Shown here: piece after piece, positions 46,217 to 59,039 of the stretch
Layout: every line of letters begins with the position of its first letter
How positions within the stretch are numbered: the stretch's first letter is position 1
Made by a program: the position numbers and the translations under genes
Assembly: GCA_034509425.1 (NCBI GenBank)
Contig: JAVTVJ010000830.1
Coordinates: 62,001-126,000, forward strand
DNA from: Eopsaltria australis
Lineage: Eukaryota > Chordata > Aves > Passeriformes > Petroicidae
DNA length: 64,000 nt
Reading direction: 5' to 3'
The notes under the pieces: model-generated
The model's input: only the letters and a program-made list of their open reading frames with translations
Databases searched by the model: none
What the model was told of the DNA's origin: nothing

Positions 46217-46893
46217 TGTTATAAATAAAAGTGGGAAATTCGTGCTCAAATATGTAATATCGAAATATATAGTAAAAAAGGTTTAGTTGTAACCAGTTTT
46301 AGAACAAGCAGAGCCTGCCCAAGAAAAGAGTGGTGGCCTCGCCCAGGGAACTGATTTACATCCCAAAGACAGCATTACAGAGAACGGCAGCACATCAGGA
46401 AAACATTCAGTCGACTCCTGATATCTACATTTCCAAGGAGAACTTCCTGGCAGAGCTGATGGCAGAACTGATCGACCATCCCCGAAAATCCCATCCCAGC
46501 TCAGGTGTTAACGACCAGATCAGACCGAGATAAAGAACATCATGAACCATCAGATAACACCCCCGGATGATGAAAAATCGATCAAGCACAGGATGCGTTT
46601 TTGTCCACCTAAGTTTCATGAATAGCATGCTTCATGAATATGCTGAGTGACAGAAATAATGCCCAAAATCCGGACTTCTCAGTCAAAACTGTATATAAAC
46701 CAGCTGTTAGAAGCAGTCGGGGTGAACAGAGGGAGGTCTGATGCGATAGAGGTCAGACCTGCGTTCACCCAGTGCCAACCCCGGGCTTGGCACTGTCTCC
46801 CTTTTCGATCGTGGCATTGCGTGTTCGAACTCTCGGGCATGAAATAAATTTTATATTTGTTTTACTATAAATTAAGCGTATTTATCTATAACA
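46217..46893 (+). repeat. ERV5 3' LTR
   Basis: 677 bp, TGTTATAAATA to CTATAACA. TATATAAA near 46692, AATAAA at 46843-46848. It shares all features of the 5' copy. Confidence 0.95.
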
Positions 46894-49819
46894 ACTGGGA
46901 CCAGCTCTTCCTGGGCTTTGCTTGATGCAATCATTCCTAAAGAGGTAAGAAATTGCTGGGTCTAAGGGGACTGAACTTTACTAGGACCTCTTGGACAGGT
47001 TCCTACTCAAACAAGGCTTGTAGGAAAGGGCCAGCTGAGTCACCACTGTGGGAGAGGCTGCAGCCAGCAGATAAAAGGTTTGCATCACCAGGTGCTGTCA
47101 GAATGAGTGTTAAGTGTAAGAGAGATGTTGTGCCTAAGGCTCAATTAACTGTTCCTTTTCACCGTGAAATCTTGCACTCATGCTTTTACTATGCCTCCTG
47201 CTTTTTAACTGAGCTCTGACTATCACCAGCTATTTAGCAAAAATATCTGCCTGGGGTTCAGCCATGTCCACATGGGAGCAGCTCTTTCAGGGCTGTGGTT
47301 GAAGTGAGTGGTGAACTTCAAAAGAACAACCTCATTTCACCAAGTGAGTAAGCAGAGCCTGGGCCACAGGAGGTCCTGAAGGGTGAGGTAGCTCTCAGCT
47401 ACGGCAGCACTTGGAAGCCCAGAAGCCATAGAAGAGGAAGCTGAACTGCAAGTAGAATTGGGGTCTGTGGCTGTGATTTGCTGGAGAGGTTTAATTAGGG
47501 CATGGCACCGTGGATAACACTCACTTCTGGGAGTTTTTGTATTTGCAAAGTGAATTTACCCGTGAAATCCTGTGCAACGACTGTTCCCATATTTATCTTG
47601 AAAACTCGACCTTTCACTGCTGCTTTCTGCCCCATTGGACCTCTTTGGTGGCACACAGAGCTCCAGGTGGTCTCCATGAACTCATTTCCCCTCCCTCAGA
47701 TTTTCCCTGAAAGTTGCTGCAACTGGTGCCTCACACAACTGCTTCTGCTTTATCACCAGAAGCTTTCAAGGAAGCCAGCTTGCTGAGACCTGGATTTCTG
47801 ACAGAGAGGAAAAGATTTGAAGGTAGGAACCATTTTTTTATTTTAAAAAAATCTTTGAGTAGTGAAAAAAGTAGGGTCAGAAAGGCACCTTTTCCGTGTG
47901 AAGATTATCTCTGAACACAAGAGCAGACTCAATTGGTGGATCTGAGTGGGGTAAAAACACGGAGATGTTTCTCTCTGCTCATACAGCCATGCCCAGGGAG
48001 GGCTGGTCATGCTCATGGCTGCCATCTGAACCCAGGGACTGCATTTTCCTGAAGGGCTTTTTGTGGCAACACCCATTTAAAGGGATCTAGATGTCTTCTC
48101 ATCCTAGCATGTTGGGGCTTTAGCCTGGATCAGTTCTCTGTTGGAGTTCAACACTTGGCTGTATAACTCATTGTGCTGGTTCTGCAGAGGAGGTGGTTGT
48201 GCTGAGGTGCAGCTGAAGGAAGGAATGGCTGGAGAGGTAAGGGGGAGGCAATGGATCCATGAGCACAAGCATTGCTAGACAGGAACCTGAATCAGGAGAT
48301 GGTGGCCTCAGACTTTTGTCCAAGTTAAACTGCACAGGCTGTAGGAATAAAGCCACAGTGCTGAGTCTTTTCCCCCTGATGACCCCTAGTGCCATGCCCT
48401 TCCTCAATAGGGGGTTCTGCTTCCAGGGACACCCTCGTTTGCATCATTGTGTTATAGAGGTGGACTCACAGCAATTCAAAATACAAATAAGCAGGGTCTG
48501 AGATGATCTGACCTCATTAACACCTGTGTTTTCCCTCTTGATATCAGTAATAAAACAGCTCTTGAGCTGGCAAATATAAGAACACTTCCATTATTTTGGA
48601 CAGTGTAGGGTTTTCTCAGGATATGGATGTCTGAACAGCAAGAAAAGACACAGTCATGTTTGTTCCTGCTGATTCTGACCTAGGCTTTGTCCACTTACTT
48701 CCATGATCATATTTTCAGTGACAAGCACAAATACCACCATTGCTTCATTGGTGTTATGGACACATCACTAGCAGCAATAAAGGAGGTGGGTGCTCAGAGA
48801 GGATGCAGGCGTTCTTCCACACCACATGTCATCCCGCTGGATATCCCTTGTCCTTTCACATTGCTTCATCTGCCATAAAACAAAAACAACAGCTGAATAT
48901 TGCAGCTTTCTGAAGGTACATCTATGTGGCTCCTCCAGTACCTCACCTAGCTGTAAAACTGCTGACCCAGCAAGACAAGCAAGGCCATATCTGATTATGA
49001 GAGGCACAGGGAGGAAAATGCTAATGGCTGAGTTTACCTGATCCTTCCTCTTACCAAGTCTGATTTCAAGTTGTTGATAGCATTGACAAGTGGTGTGGAC
49101 AGAAAGTTTCTATGTTGGGTGTCTGTGCATGACCTGTACTGTCTCAGGAAAATTTCAGCTAAAACACGACAGTAATTTCTCCATACCTAAGAGAAACAAG
49201 CTTTATTAGCATAAAAAGAAAACCACATCCTCTTTAAGATTTTCTAACACAGCTATGGCCTGACTTCAGACATAAAGTTAGTCTTTCTATTACCCTCTGC
49301 TCCATACCTGTTGAGATTATAAGCCATTAAATAAAAACAATGATGCTGTCTCAGTTCCTACATCTCCTTTGGCACAGGCAGGCTTTGACCCAAAGCATAT
49401 GCCATCCTTGAACGGAATAGAGCATTCCTGGGAATTGTTCCTCCCAGCTGTAGGATACTAGTATGTAACTGGCATTATTTGACCTGTTTTATGTATTATT
49501 GTAATTATTACATGCTGTTCTATTAGTACCGATAATAATGTTAGGGAGACATTGTCCCTGGTATGTTCAGGGTTCCAGTATTTTTGTTCAAGTGTGGGAT
49601 TTGGGTGTATGTTAGTAGAGCAGGTAAAAGGGTTAAAACTAAAACCAGGACCTATAGGGGAAAATCAGTGGTAGATATCTGGGAGAAGAGGTTAATAAAC
49701 AGGATCTGAAAAGAGAGAAGGATGCAGGTTGGGAGGGACAGTACGGCAGGATAAGGTGGCGAAACAAGAGAGGAGATTTAACCTCTGTTATGATCTAATT
49801 ATTAAAGTTCTTTAGAGAT
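46894..49819. other. No gene recognised
   Basis: About 2.9 kb of ordinary-looking AT/GC-mixed sequence. Only short open frames on both strands, none recognisable. It may include old, unrecognised repeats. Confidence 0.5.
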
Positions 49820-49824
49820 ACCTC

Positions 49825-50621
49825 TGCCTGAATTAAGGTACAAGTGAGACCATATGCCAATCAATAGTATGAGTTTTATTTGATAGTAAATATGAGAGAG
49901 AGAGAAGAGAGAAAAGGGGGAGTAGGGAGAAAGATGGGGGGACAGAGAGGGACAGGGACAAAGAAGTATCACCACTCCGTGGGTCCCACTGGTGTCCTGA
50001 TGTCCTCTTCAGCTGGTCTTGGTGGTGGAAGTCCCCCAAAAGCACAGAATGCCATGGGTTAATATACACTCAGGCCAGGTGGAAATGTCCAGGCATGCCC
50101 CCCGGGGGCGGGGGCAGCCTCTAGCAGCAGACTCTGCTTGCATCACATGCACTCCTGTGGTGCAAGGCGTCTGGGGAGCACTTTGGGGGGTCTGTGATAG
50201 ATTGTGACTCCCCCTCAACTGCCTCTCACGTGAGAGTCCCGTGGATGTGGCTTGTGGGGTTGGGGGGGCTCCACAGCTGGGCCAGTTTGTGTATTTGGAG
50301 GATGCGTGTGTATTGCCTCTGACCAGAGGTTACGCCATCCTCCTCCCCCCTTCAGCTGGGGGAGGGCTGTGCAAACTTGGCTTCTGTGAGCTGTGCTTTG
50401 CCCCCACCCCAGAAATGATTCTCAGTACAGCTGGTGACTTCAGCCTCTGTGGACGCATTCCTTTCCCTCAGACTGAGATGATTGAACAATAGGCTTTTCC
50501 CTTTATCTAATCTCAGCAGTTTGGCTCAGTTCAAGGTCCCAGTCAGGTATCTTCAGGGAGGCTTCTCTGATATAAACTTTGTATCAATGTTTGAGGCATG
50601 AACTATTTTCAGTCTCTGACA
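49825..50621 (-). repeat. Solo LTR with ACCTC target duplication
   Basis: 797 bp between TG at 49825 and CA at 50621. The five bases ACCTC flank it (49820-49824 and 50622-50626). On the minus strand it starts TGTCAGAGACTG and has AATAAA (TTTATT at 49875-49880 on the plus strand) near its end. It contains a GA-rich run at 49890-49965. It is not related by eye to the LTRs of ERV1-6. Confidence 0.85.
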
Positions 50622-50626
50622 ACCTC

Positions 50627-52741
50627 TGTGTGTGCTTTCCCATCTGAGGGGTCAGCGCAGTTCATTACCCCTCCCTGAAGCAGTGAAGCAGTGCAGAGCC
50701 CCTGCAGCAGAGCAGCCGTGCTGTCAGCCCGGGACTGCCGTGCCGAGCAGAGACAGAGCAGAGCAGTCCCGGCACGCCTCCCTCGCCAGCCCGAGCCTCT
50801 GCCGCGAATAACACCCGGCCGCCACTGCGAACGCTCATTTCTGCTCTCTCGGGGGGGGGATGGCAAAAATCCGGCCCGCAGGCTTGGTCTGAAGAAAGAT
50901 TGCAGACGTTCGTATGTGCTGGTAGTTCCTGGGCCTCCTATGTCTGTCTTGTAAAACACACCAAGGATTTTCCCACATAAAAAAAGGCACATCACTTGGC
51001 AGAGAGTCACATCTGCAAGTACACGAGAATGAAAACATCCGGAGAGCGCTGCCCTTGAAACAAAATGCCCAAGAGCTCAAAACCATTGTTAAAAACGGGT
51101 CCAAGAACAAAAATTTTAGTAAAATAATATTGAACATTTATTAGTAGAACAAGCGCAAAAGCAACGCTGGGTGCATAGCATATCTGCTAGAGGCACGGTT
51201 TTCATTCCTTTTACAATGGGTTAAATACTTTTAACTGTTACGTATTCATTAAGCTCAGAAGAAAATTTACATTTCAAACAACTCTTTCCCCCTGGTCTCT
51301 GCCTCCTCTTCTCGCCAGAATGTCTCTTCAGGTGTCTGGACAGTGTCAGCAGAGAGCTGTGAATTGGCCTTATCTTTTCTTGTTTCCCTTGAAATTCCTT
51401 AGCATTGCAAGTAATTAGCTCAAAAGACGTTTACAGCTATATATTTATGACTACATTTTCCAATATATCACACTTATCTCGAGGTTAGAGTTTTACTACA
51501 ATCTTGTTTCTCCTTAACTATATTTTATCATAACACTATTTTTATAAAGCCAACATTTATCATTTATTCATCCATTACACCATGGAGGGGAATGGAGAGT
51601 GCCACGATGGCAGCACATTCCTGCCCCCTTCCTACCAGCAATCATTAGCCATCCCGGGCCAGAAGCCAGCAGAGGGGTGAGTACCGAGCTGGATGCCTTC
51701 ATCCCAAGAACCAGGGCAGCAGGAAGGAGAAGAGTAGTGGCTCTGCACAGTCTGGCCCTGCTGGGGCCAGGCACAGTGGGGTGATGCAGGGACTTGCTGC
51801 CTGGCACTGTGCCCATGTCCTTTTAAACTTGTTATCCCCCTTTCCAGCAGTAACCCCATGCCTTCTTCACAAAAGCACAAACACAAAACAAGGGAACAAG
51901 GAGTGCTCATTCATTGCACATTTGATGTTTCAAGAACCAAAGTTCATATAGTTTAAAGCTTTCACATGCCACTTTCACCGGTGCCCCTGCAGCCTGGTAA
52001 CTGGGATGTGACGGAGAGAAATAAGCAGTGGAGCACTTTAGGGTGATCTAACAGCAGAGTTATTTGATCTGGGGTTTGGTATGCACTGAAAATGCCAGCT
52101 GTTAATGGACTGTGAACATGGTGCAGCAGCTCTTTGCCTCCCTGCTGACATAGGAGTCAGTGCTTCATAAAGCTGAAGAGGATGCTCTCCTTTGCAGCAG
52201 CTGTCCCACTGATCTAGTAACCAGCCTTGTTTTACTACTCATCCATCAAAACACAGCCATCAATATACAGATATTTCTAGCCTTCATTTTAAAAAAACCT
52301 TCATTGATAAAATAGAAAAGTCTGTCTGGGAAGATCAACTTTGATCTCTGGTTTTGACCATTAGCCTGACTTTAAATTTCCACGTCTTCAAACATTTGAT
52401 TTAGCTCCTGCTACAATTTTCTAACACAGTGCCTACATTTAAAGACTATATCAATTTTTGTCTGAAGCTTTAACATTTCCTCCACTTGGACTGAACATGC
52501 TTTATCACATCCTCTAAACCCCAGGGACACTCCAGTGAAGAGAGAACACTGTCAATGTGAAAAGCAGTGATATTGTCCCAGTTTCAGACCAATCATCTGT
52601 GCCAGACTCTTACCCAGATCAGACACCTTTTTTTTTTTCTGCACTTAAAGCTCACCAGGGAAAGGAGGACACAAAAAAAAGCAAGAAAAAAAGCATCAAT
52701 TCTGTAATAAGAAGACAAATTGCTCTTGTCAAATGTATTTG
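50627..52741. other. No gene recognised
   Basis: Begins with a GC-rich patch (50680-50870) and then becomes AT-rich. TTTATT at about 51137 and a compositional change suggest a further degraded minus-strand LTR at roughly 51110-51570, without clear ends. Confidence 0.4.
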
Positions 52742-52746
52742 TCTCC

Positions 52747-53312
52747 TGTCGTGGGTTGACCCCAGCCAGGTGCCAGGTGCCCACTCAGTCACTCTATCAC
52801 TCCCTCTCCCGCTGGGAGAGGATAATATTGAAAAAGACTATCAGGGTAAGAAAAGGCAGTTTTATTACAGAGGGGGAAAAAAAATAGAACAAGCAAGTTG
52901 AAAGTTGCGCGCGCAAGAGCAGAAGGGAAAACAATCAATCTCTACTTCCCATCAGCAGCGATGTCCGGACACTTTCTGGGAAGCAGGGCTTCAGCACGCG
53001 TGACGGTTGTTCAAGACGGCAAACATGGACCAGCCCTGAGTGCCTCCTCCTCCTCCTCTCTTCCTTCCCTTATATATCTGAGCTGATGTCATATGGTATG
53101 GAATATCCCTTTGGCTGACTGGGGTCAGCTGGCCTGCTGGTGTCCCCTCCCAGGATCTTGCCCCCCCCATCCCCTTCAGTGGGGGAAGGAATGTCACAGG
53201 GACAGCACAGCTTGGCAGTAGCCAAAACACTGCTCTGTTATCAACGCCAGATACCAAAGCAAAGTACAGCAGTGTAAGGCCTGTGAGCTTTACCCCAGTC
53301 AGACCCAATACA
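52747..53312 (-). repeat. Solo LTR of the ERV3 family with TCTCC target duplication
   Basis: 566 bp, flanked by TCTCC (52742-52746 and 53313-53317). On the minus strand it starts TGTATTGGGTCTGACTGG and ends GGGTCAACCCACGACA. AATAAA is at 52863-52868 (minus). Its 3' half matches 25990-26301 of ERV3. Confidence 0.9.
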
Positions 53313-53317
53313 TCTCC

Positions 53318-54576
53318 ATAATGGGAAGAATTACTTTTTATAGGTTTTTTATTTTAGACACGGAAAATCATGATGTGTCTGTCCTCTATGTGCAGTGCCC
53401 AACAGAAGATTGTGCCATTCACTGTATGCGTCATTTACTCTATGTGCCAGGTTTCTGCTCAGTTTTAATTTACTGCTTATGAGGGATTTCATCCTCTCCC
53501 TTTTGGGAATTGTTCAAATCAAACAGCAATTGTTGTTGGCTCTTTCCATTTTAGGCAGTCACCATCAGCATAACTTTTTGAGTGGCTTCTATACAGCAAC
53601 CCACAACAAGAGTGAAGATTGCAAAGAACTCAATATAGTATCTGGTACTTTTCCTCTTCCAAAATAACTACTTGGAGGAAAGGGTTTGTTTGGTTTCTTA
53701 GGCTTTGTACAGTTGCTTATTTTAGGTCACTTTATTTAGTTCATATTTTTGTTCCTTGTACTAAGCCAAAATTTTCCTTTTCTCAAATTCACTTGGGTCC
53801 TCCTGGCTATCACACTAGTGCCACCATAACCACTCTTCCTTCCTTGACATTTATATCCTCCAAAGTTTCGTGAGTTATTATCACCATTCTCTTCTATATA
53901 TATTCTTGTCATTCAACCAAGTTATACATTGGATTTGTGTAAACATTTTAAAGCATGGAATCACCAGGGAAAATCAAACATCCTTTTGAAGTCTTTCTGG
54001 ACTGCTGGCACCTGTATAGGTCCCTTTATATCCCCTTTAGATCAAATACTTTTACTCTTTGGCTTGCTATCTGCCTCTTGGCAAATGTGTGGTCAGTCCC
54101 TGCCAGTCTTGGGCCGCTGACCTGACAGAGAGACCCAGTGACAGCTCTCACGATCCACCAAGTACAGAGAGGAATGAGCCAGCTCAGTGCACAGCCCAGG
54201 ATGAAGTGCACATTTCAGGTGCAAGAGCAGATGAGGATCAGAGGGTGTGTGTATCCACGGGAGCAAGTGACACTGTGCCCAGCAGACAGAGGAGACCACT
54301 TACAGCAATCGTGTGGCTCATTGCACCCTCAGCTGGGCATTTTGCTGGGGCAGAAGAGTCTTAATCTTTCAGACTATCCACACGCAGGTAGCACCATGTG
54401 AGGAGTGAAGGTCACCACAGGACATAGCCAGAGTAGGTACAGTGAATGTCACAACCTGTGGCACCATCAGGATAAGCCTTCCATGGAGCCAAACCAGGGT
54501 AATATGCCCATAGAAGGCAGATATCGAGTCAGCAAGAAGGGACTTGCAACATCTTAGGGAGAAAAATTATAAACAG
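53318..54576. other. No gene recognised
   Basis: Host non-coding sequence between a solo LTR and ERV6. Short open frames only. Confidence 0.5.
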
Positions 54577-54922
54577 TGAGATGTCGCCCTGGTTTTTACA
54601 GTGTTCTATGTTTTTACTTCGGTAGTAGAATTTCTCATGCATTTTCTATAAACATAGTCCTTGTTTTCTTAACTGGCCTAGATTGTTTTGAACTTCTGGA
54701 TTGTTTTCATTCCTTTCTCCTAAGGTGGAGAAAGATGATAGACTATGTCATTATCCTGTGAAATTGTAGAGGTGGTAACCTCATTGACCAATCCACGATT
54801 GTCTTAAGAAAGATATAAAAATGAGAGAATAAAGAAAGGCAGGCCTCTTTTTCTGGTCCTGCCTGGGTGGTCCTGACCTGCTGAGAAGTCTGCATGTTTC
54901 TTTGGTGTCCGACAGTGCAACA
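54577..54922 (+). repeat. ERV6 5' LTR
   Basis: TGAGATGTCGCCCTGG to GTGCAACA. TATAAA at 54814-54819 and AATAAA at 54828-54833 are only 14 bases apart, so the polyadenylation signal lies upstream of the likely transcription start, as in retroviruses whose signal is in U3. A CCAAT box lies at about 54788. Confidence 0.9.
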
Positions 54923-54924
54923 TC

Positions 54925-54942
54925 TGGTGGCCCGTATGGGGA
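54925..54942 (+). promoter_or_regulatory. ERV6 primer-binding site, tRNA-Ile type
   Basis: TGGTGGCCCGTATGGGGA matches the complement of the 3' end of vertebrate isoleucine tRNA (AAT anticodon) with one mismatch (T for C). Assignment is from memory. Confidence 0.7.
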
Positions 54943-54980
54943 AGCGGCAGGCTCAGGTAAACCCTCAGGTAAAATTAAAT

Positions 54981-57467
54981 ATGGGGATCTCTAAGATGTC
55001 CCCAAATGACTCCTTAGCGTTAGAAGTTCTTTATATATTTTTAGAAAGTGAGAATGTGGATATAGACAGATCAGACTTAGAGAATTATATTTTTGGAGCA
55101 AGGAATATGGGTTCTTTCCTGACAGCTGTAATGTCCTATCTAAATCGAAGTGGACTCTTGTCGGAAGAGCATTGCAAGGTGTGGTAGCAGAGGCATATAG
55201 CCTGACTATGGCTAGGTTACTGGTGTCTTGGAGACAGGTAAATTCTGTTATTCAAAGCCAAGAGAGCTCTGCAGGCAATATTACCCCTACCAGCTCGCTC
55301 GGAGAATTCTCCGAGCTGTATGAGGGAGATGGGGATGGAGAGCTCAGCTCGCAGCCAGCGTCTGAGCCCACCCTCCCGGCCCAGACAGTGAAGGTGGGGG
55401 ATGGCCCCCCGCCCCGGAGAGCACTCGGCTTGATAGCCCGCCGATCTTGGATGACTGGCATATTTCAGAGGAATGATTGGCCTTGGAAAATCCCGGGGAG
55501 CCGGCACGGACAGGCTCGGCCCCCCGCCCCGCGCGGCGGGCGAGGCGGGGCAGCAAGAAATGCCCACTCCCTGCGCCTTCCCGGTGCTGGGTGGAAAGGG
55601 GGGGTTGAACGCCCGTGTGGTGATAACAGCGGAATGTCCAAACTGCGGAGCTTCTATTAGATATCCTCCTGGGGCAGCTGATCCGTTGGTAGTGGACGAG
55701 AGTGATGTGGGCTCAGACGCCGAGCCCGGCCCTGGGGGGACTAAAGTGGCAGAGACAGAGGTTTCCGCCGTGGCAGCGGGTCCGGCTCCGGCAGCGGCAG
55801 ACACCGCCCCTCGCTCAGGGCTGGAAGTTCCTACGCATGGAGTTCGCGTCACAAGCGGGACCCCTGCTGGGCGTGGTCTCGGCCGCGCTCCCTCCCTCCC
55901 GCTTCGTGCGGTTCCACCCATCACCATCCGGGTTCTTACCCGTGCCGCGGGAGCGTGCTGCAGCGGCAGAGGAGCCGCCGCTCCCGGCGGCTTGGCCCCT
56001 CCCTGCGCAGGGGTGGGGGGAGCGCGACCGAGCCCTGCCCCACCCTGCGTTGGTAGCTGCAGGCGCCGCGGCCCGCAGGAGCGAGGATTCTGACAGCACT
56101 GACTCAGCAGTTTTGTCCGCGGGACATTCCAAACATACCAAAGCTGAAAGCGGGGGCAGTCCTGAAGTGCTTGGTTTCGGCGCAGGCAGTGAAGCGGCGA
56201 AGAAGCTGCGGTCATCCCGGGACCACAGATCCCAGGTGGGCGGGTCTGTGTCCGATAGTCTCTGGACCCTGCCGGAGTGCAAAGTGACGGTGCGCCCCAG
56301 AGATAAGGCGAAATTCTGGGCAGATGTTAAAGCAAAAGTAGAGGATGTCTGCAACTGTCCTAAAAGCCATCGCCTTAAGGCTGGTGCTGACAGGTCTCGG
56401 AGCCCTGCTGCAGCTGAAGTCCCTGTGGAAAGCAAGGGACGGGACGCAGCAGATGCTGCAGATTCACCAGGAGGATTGCAGGCTTTTCCTGTTGTCCTTG
56501 GTGACGGTCGGAACACCCATCAGGGTTTATCATGGAAATCCTTGATGGAAATTTGGCAGCAGGCTGGAAAATATGGTCTAGGGTCTAGTGAAGTTATGCA
56601 GCTCCTTAGAGTTTTTAATGGTACTTTGCTAGTACTTTATGTTCGGAGTTTGGCTCATGTTCTTTTTCAGCCTGTGGAATATGAAATCTTTGAATCTAAG
56701 TGGAATTGGGTAGCAACTAGGACATTAGCACAGAATGCTATGTTGGACCTGCAGGATCCCAGATATGGGATTGGAATAGATGCCCTGCTGGGTACTGGCA
56801 ATTTTGACAATGCTAGAGTACAGGCTGCCATGGACCGTGTTGTGGTGGACCAATGCCGAGAGATAGGCATGGCAGCGTTGATTCAAACCATTGAGATGAC
56901 TGCTCCTGCAGAGCAGTTTGTAGATATTACACAGAGGAATGGTGAGTCCTTCTTGCAGTTTGCAAACAGGCTCACTGCTTCTATTGAGAGGCAGGTGGAG
57001 GATCCGACTGCAAGAGAGCTATTAAGCAACTTGCAAAGACTCATTGTACTCCTGAGTGTCGGAACATAATTGAAGCACTCCCTGGTGATCCTTCTATAAT
57101 ACAGATGGCTGAGGCCTGTAAAAATATGGGCACTGCCGGTCGTAAGGTGGTTGCTGTGGCTGCTGCCCCACGGCCTGTCTGGACAGGGCCACAGGGCTGG
57201 CGGCAGAAGCAGGTGAGTGCTCAGGCCAGCAGGAAACCAGAAAGGAAGGTGCGGAAACGCACGACTGTCTTGTTTCTCTGTTCTCGGTGTGGAAAACCGA
57301 ACCATACTGCAAAGGACTGCAAGGCTGCAGTTTCTGAATATCCTGGGTTAGGCCAGGGGGGTCAAAATCTAAGAAGTGATCTGTGCTGCAGGAATGCAGG
57401 AAGGAATACAACTTCCTTCCTGCGAGAGAGAGCCAATAATCAGGTAGTTTTAAGGATTGATAGGTAG
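54981..57467 (+). pseudogene. ERV6 gag, several frameshifts
   Basis: Likely start MGISKMSPND at 54981 (a myristoylation glycine follows the Met). The frame is lost near 55175 and changes again between about 55470 and 55800, where the sequence is very GC-rich and encodes Pro/Ala/Gly-rich linkers. The capsid is read from about 56480 (FPVVLGDGRN) to 57050, with a major homology region (ITQRNGESFLQFANRL, about 56927-56974). After another shift near 57020 comes one zinc knuckle CSRCGKPNHTAKDC (57279-57320). A second knuckle was not found before the frame reaches its end at 57467. Betaretrovirus-like. Confidence 0.8.
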
Positions 57468-57469
57468 GT

Positions 57470-58930
57470 AAACCAATTAAAAAGTTGGTCCGCCTTCAAG
57501 GAAAAAACCATATATAAGCAGAGACTCTCTGACGCTCTTCCTCTTTGGACCTGCTGCTGCTGTGTAGAGAGGAGCAGCTCCTGCTTCCCTCGCTGGTAAG
57601 GCCTCAGCTCCCCCCCCACCTCCTTCCAAAGGAGGGATGGGGGGGGGGGGAAGGGAGGTTTTACGGCAGCCGTGCCGCTGCCGCCGGGCAGGCATGGGGG
57701 AGGAAACGATTGGAATTTTCAGCAGATACAGCTCAACCGGTGTGCCAACTACACGAGAGGGAGAGCCAGGCCCCTGCTCCGGGCCAGGCAAGGACCAGGC
57801 CGGACTCCATCCAGCTCGGGCCAGGCCCTGCCCTGTCACCCCGGGCCCAGATGGCCCTACCAGGCCGAGCCAGCTTGGCAGAGCCAGGCAGAGACTCTGA
57901 GAGCTTCTGGCATCCAGCTCGGACCTGTTCAAGCAGCCCGGCAAAGAGCACGTGATCCTCACACTGCCAGAGAGAGAGAGAGAGACAGAGATTAACTCTC
58001 TCCATGCCTAGACTAAACTCACAGACACCCATCCTTCCTCGCAGAGAGAGGAACGAGTGAAGACATCTACATAGTGCAGCGCAGAGACTTTACAGTCAGT
58101 GAAGAAAGCAGAACTGATACTAAAAAGGGGGTGCATGGGAAGTTGCTTCAAGAGTGAAGCTGAAAACTCTTTTGGAGAACCATGGTTGGGGACTGAGCTA
58201 ATAAATTCTCTGTAATATATGAAGATATAGTCCAAAGGGGGATGTGAGGTTCTTATTGCAGCCAATGAACTGAAATACCTAAGTACAGACAAGTAAGTGT
58301 TGAAAAAGTACAGCCTGATGAGAAACTAGAACCAAGAGAGAGGAGAGGCTGTGACCCAGAGCCCTGGTCCCGGGGAGAATGCTAGAGAACCTGAGTTGTC
58401 AGGAGAACCTGTGTTGCTAAGCACAGAAGAAAGGATTTTCTTTGTTGCTGCAATTGAACTGTGCATCCTTAAAACAGGTACCCTGTGGACTGTTCATAAC
58501 CCACCCAAGTGGCTGTGGGAAGGCTACTGGTGTGGGAGGGATCCACCATTAAGCTGGACTTTGCTCCGGGCGGCGGCTGATGGTGAGGCAGAAGACCCAT
58601 AAAAAACTGTATTTTTCTTACAGAAAATCCATGGTGTAAGCAAAAGAAACTTCTCTCCCTAAATGAACTGGAACAAGAGCTGTTTCTGAGGTGGTAAACT
58701 GACTGGGGGTCGAAGTGTTGTCTTTTGTATGTTGTCAGGGAGAATGAAATGGAGAGGTGGGGAAGGAGGGGTAGTCTGGGGAGTTTGTTCTGGTTTTTCT
58801 TAGGTTTTTTTTTTTCTTTTCTTTTTCCCTTTGTCTTAGATATATTAATAAAACTTCTTTGTACTTTATAAAGTTTGAGCCTGCTTTGCCTACTCCTAAT
58901 CCTTATCTCACAACAAGCAATCAAGTAAAT
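57470..58930 (+). other. Unexplained insert between ERV6 gag and dUTPase
   Basis: About 1.45 kb with no match to the expected virus order. It has a TATA box (ATATATAAG, about 57508) near its start, a donor-like CTGGTAAGG at about 57592-57600, a GA-repeat at about 57970-57990, and a T-rich tract followed by ATTAATAAAACTT (about 58846) and a TCTCACAACA end at about 58914. The last 670 bases (from TGTGAGG near 58242) have the form of a solo LTR, but no target duplication was found. It may be a nested LTR or a second recombined element. Confidence 0.45.
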
Positions 58931-59039
58931 TTAGGTAAGTGTGCTGGCATTTAGCCACAAACCTGAATAGGCGAACTGAAACCACTACACTGTTAATGGT
59001 CAGTTTTCATCGTGCTCGGGAAATGGGGGGCGGAGCACG

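Larger units (their letters stand above)
37197..46893 (+). mobile_element. ERV5: near full-length gammaretrovirus-like ERV
   Basis: Two LTRs of about 677 bp, a tRNA-Trp primer site, gag with a PPPY motif and one zinc knuckle, a complete pol with all catalytic motifs, and a degraded env. By eye the LTRs differ at about 2% of positions. Gag and pol lie in one frame separated by TAG, as in gammaretroviruses. Inactivated by four extra stops in gag, a shift in protease, two stops in pol and extensive decay of env. An exact target duplication is not clear: AACT occurs at 37193-37196 and 46893-46896, but the second copy overlaps the LTR end by one base. Confidence 0.9.

Noticed and set aside
37193..46897. 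A perfect target duplication for ERV5
   Set aside because: AACT is present near both ends but overlaps the LTR end by one base on the right; the 5' LTR has also lost a base. Not counted as established.
55217..56215. 332-residue minus-strand frame opposite ERV6 gag
   Set aside because: Shadow of the GC-rich gag linker; no homology and no promoter.
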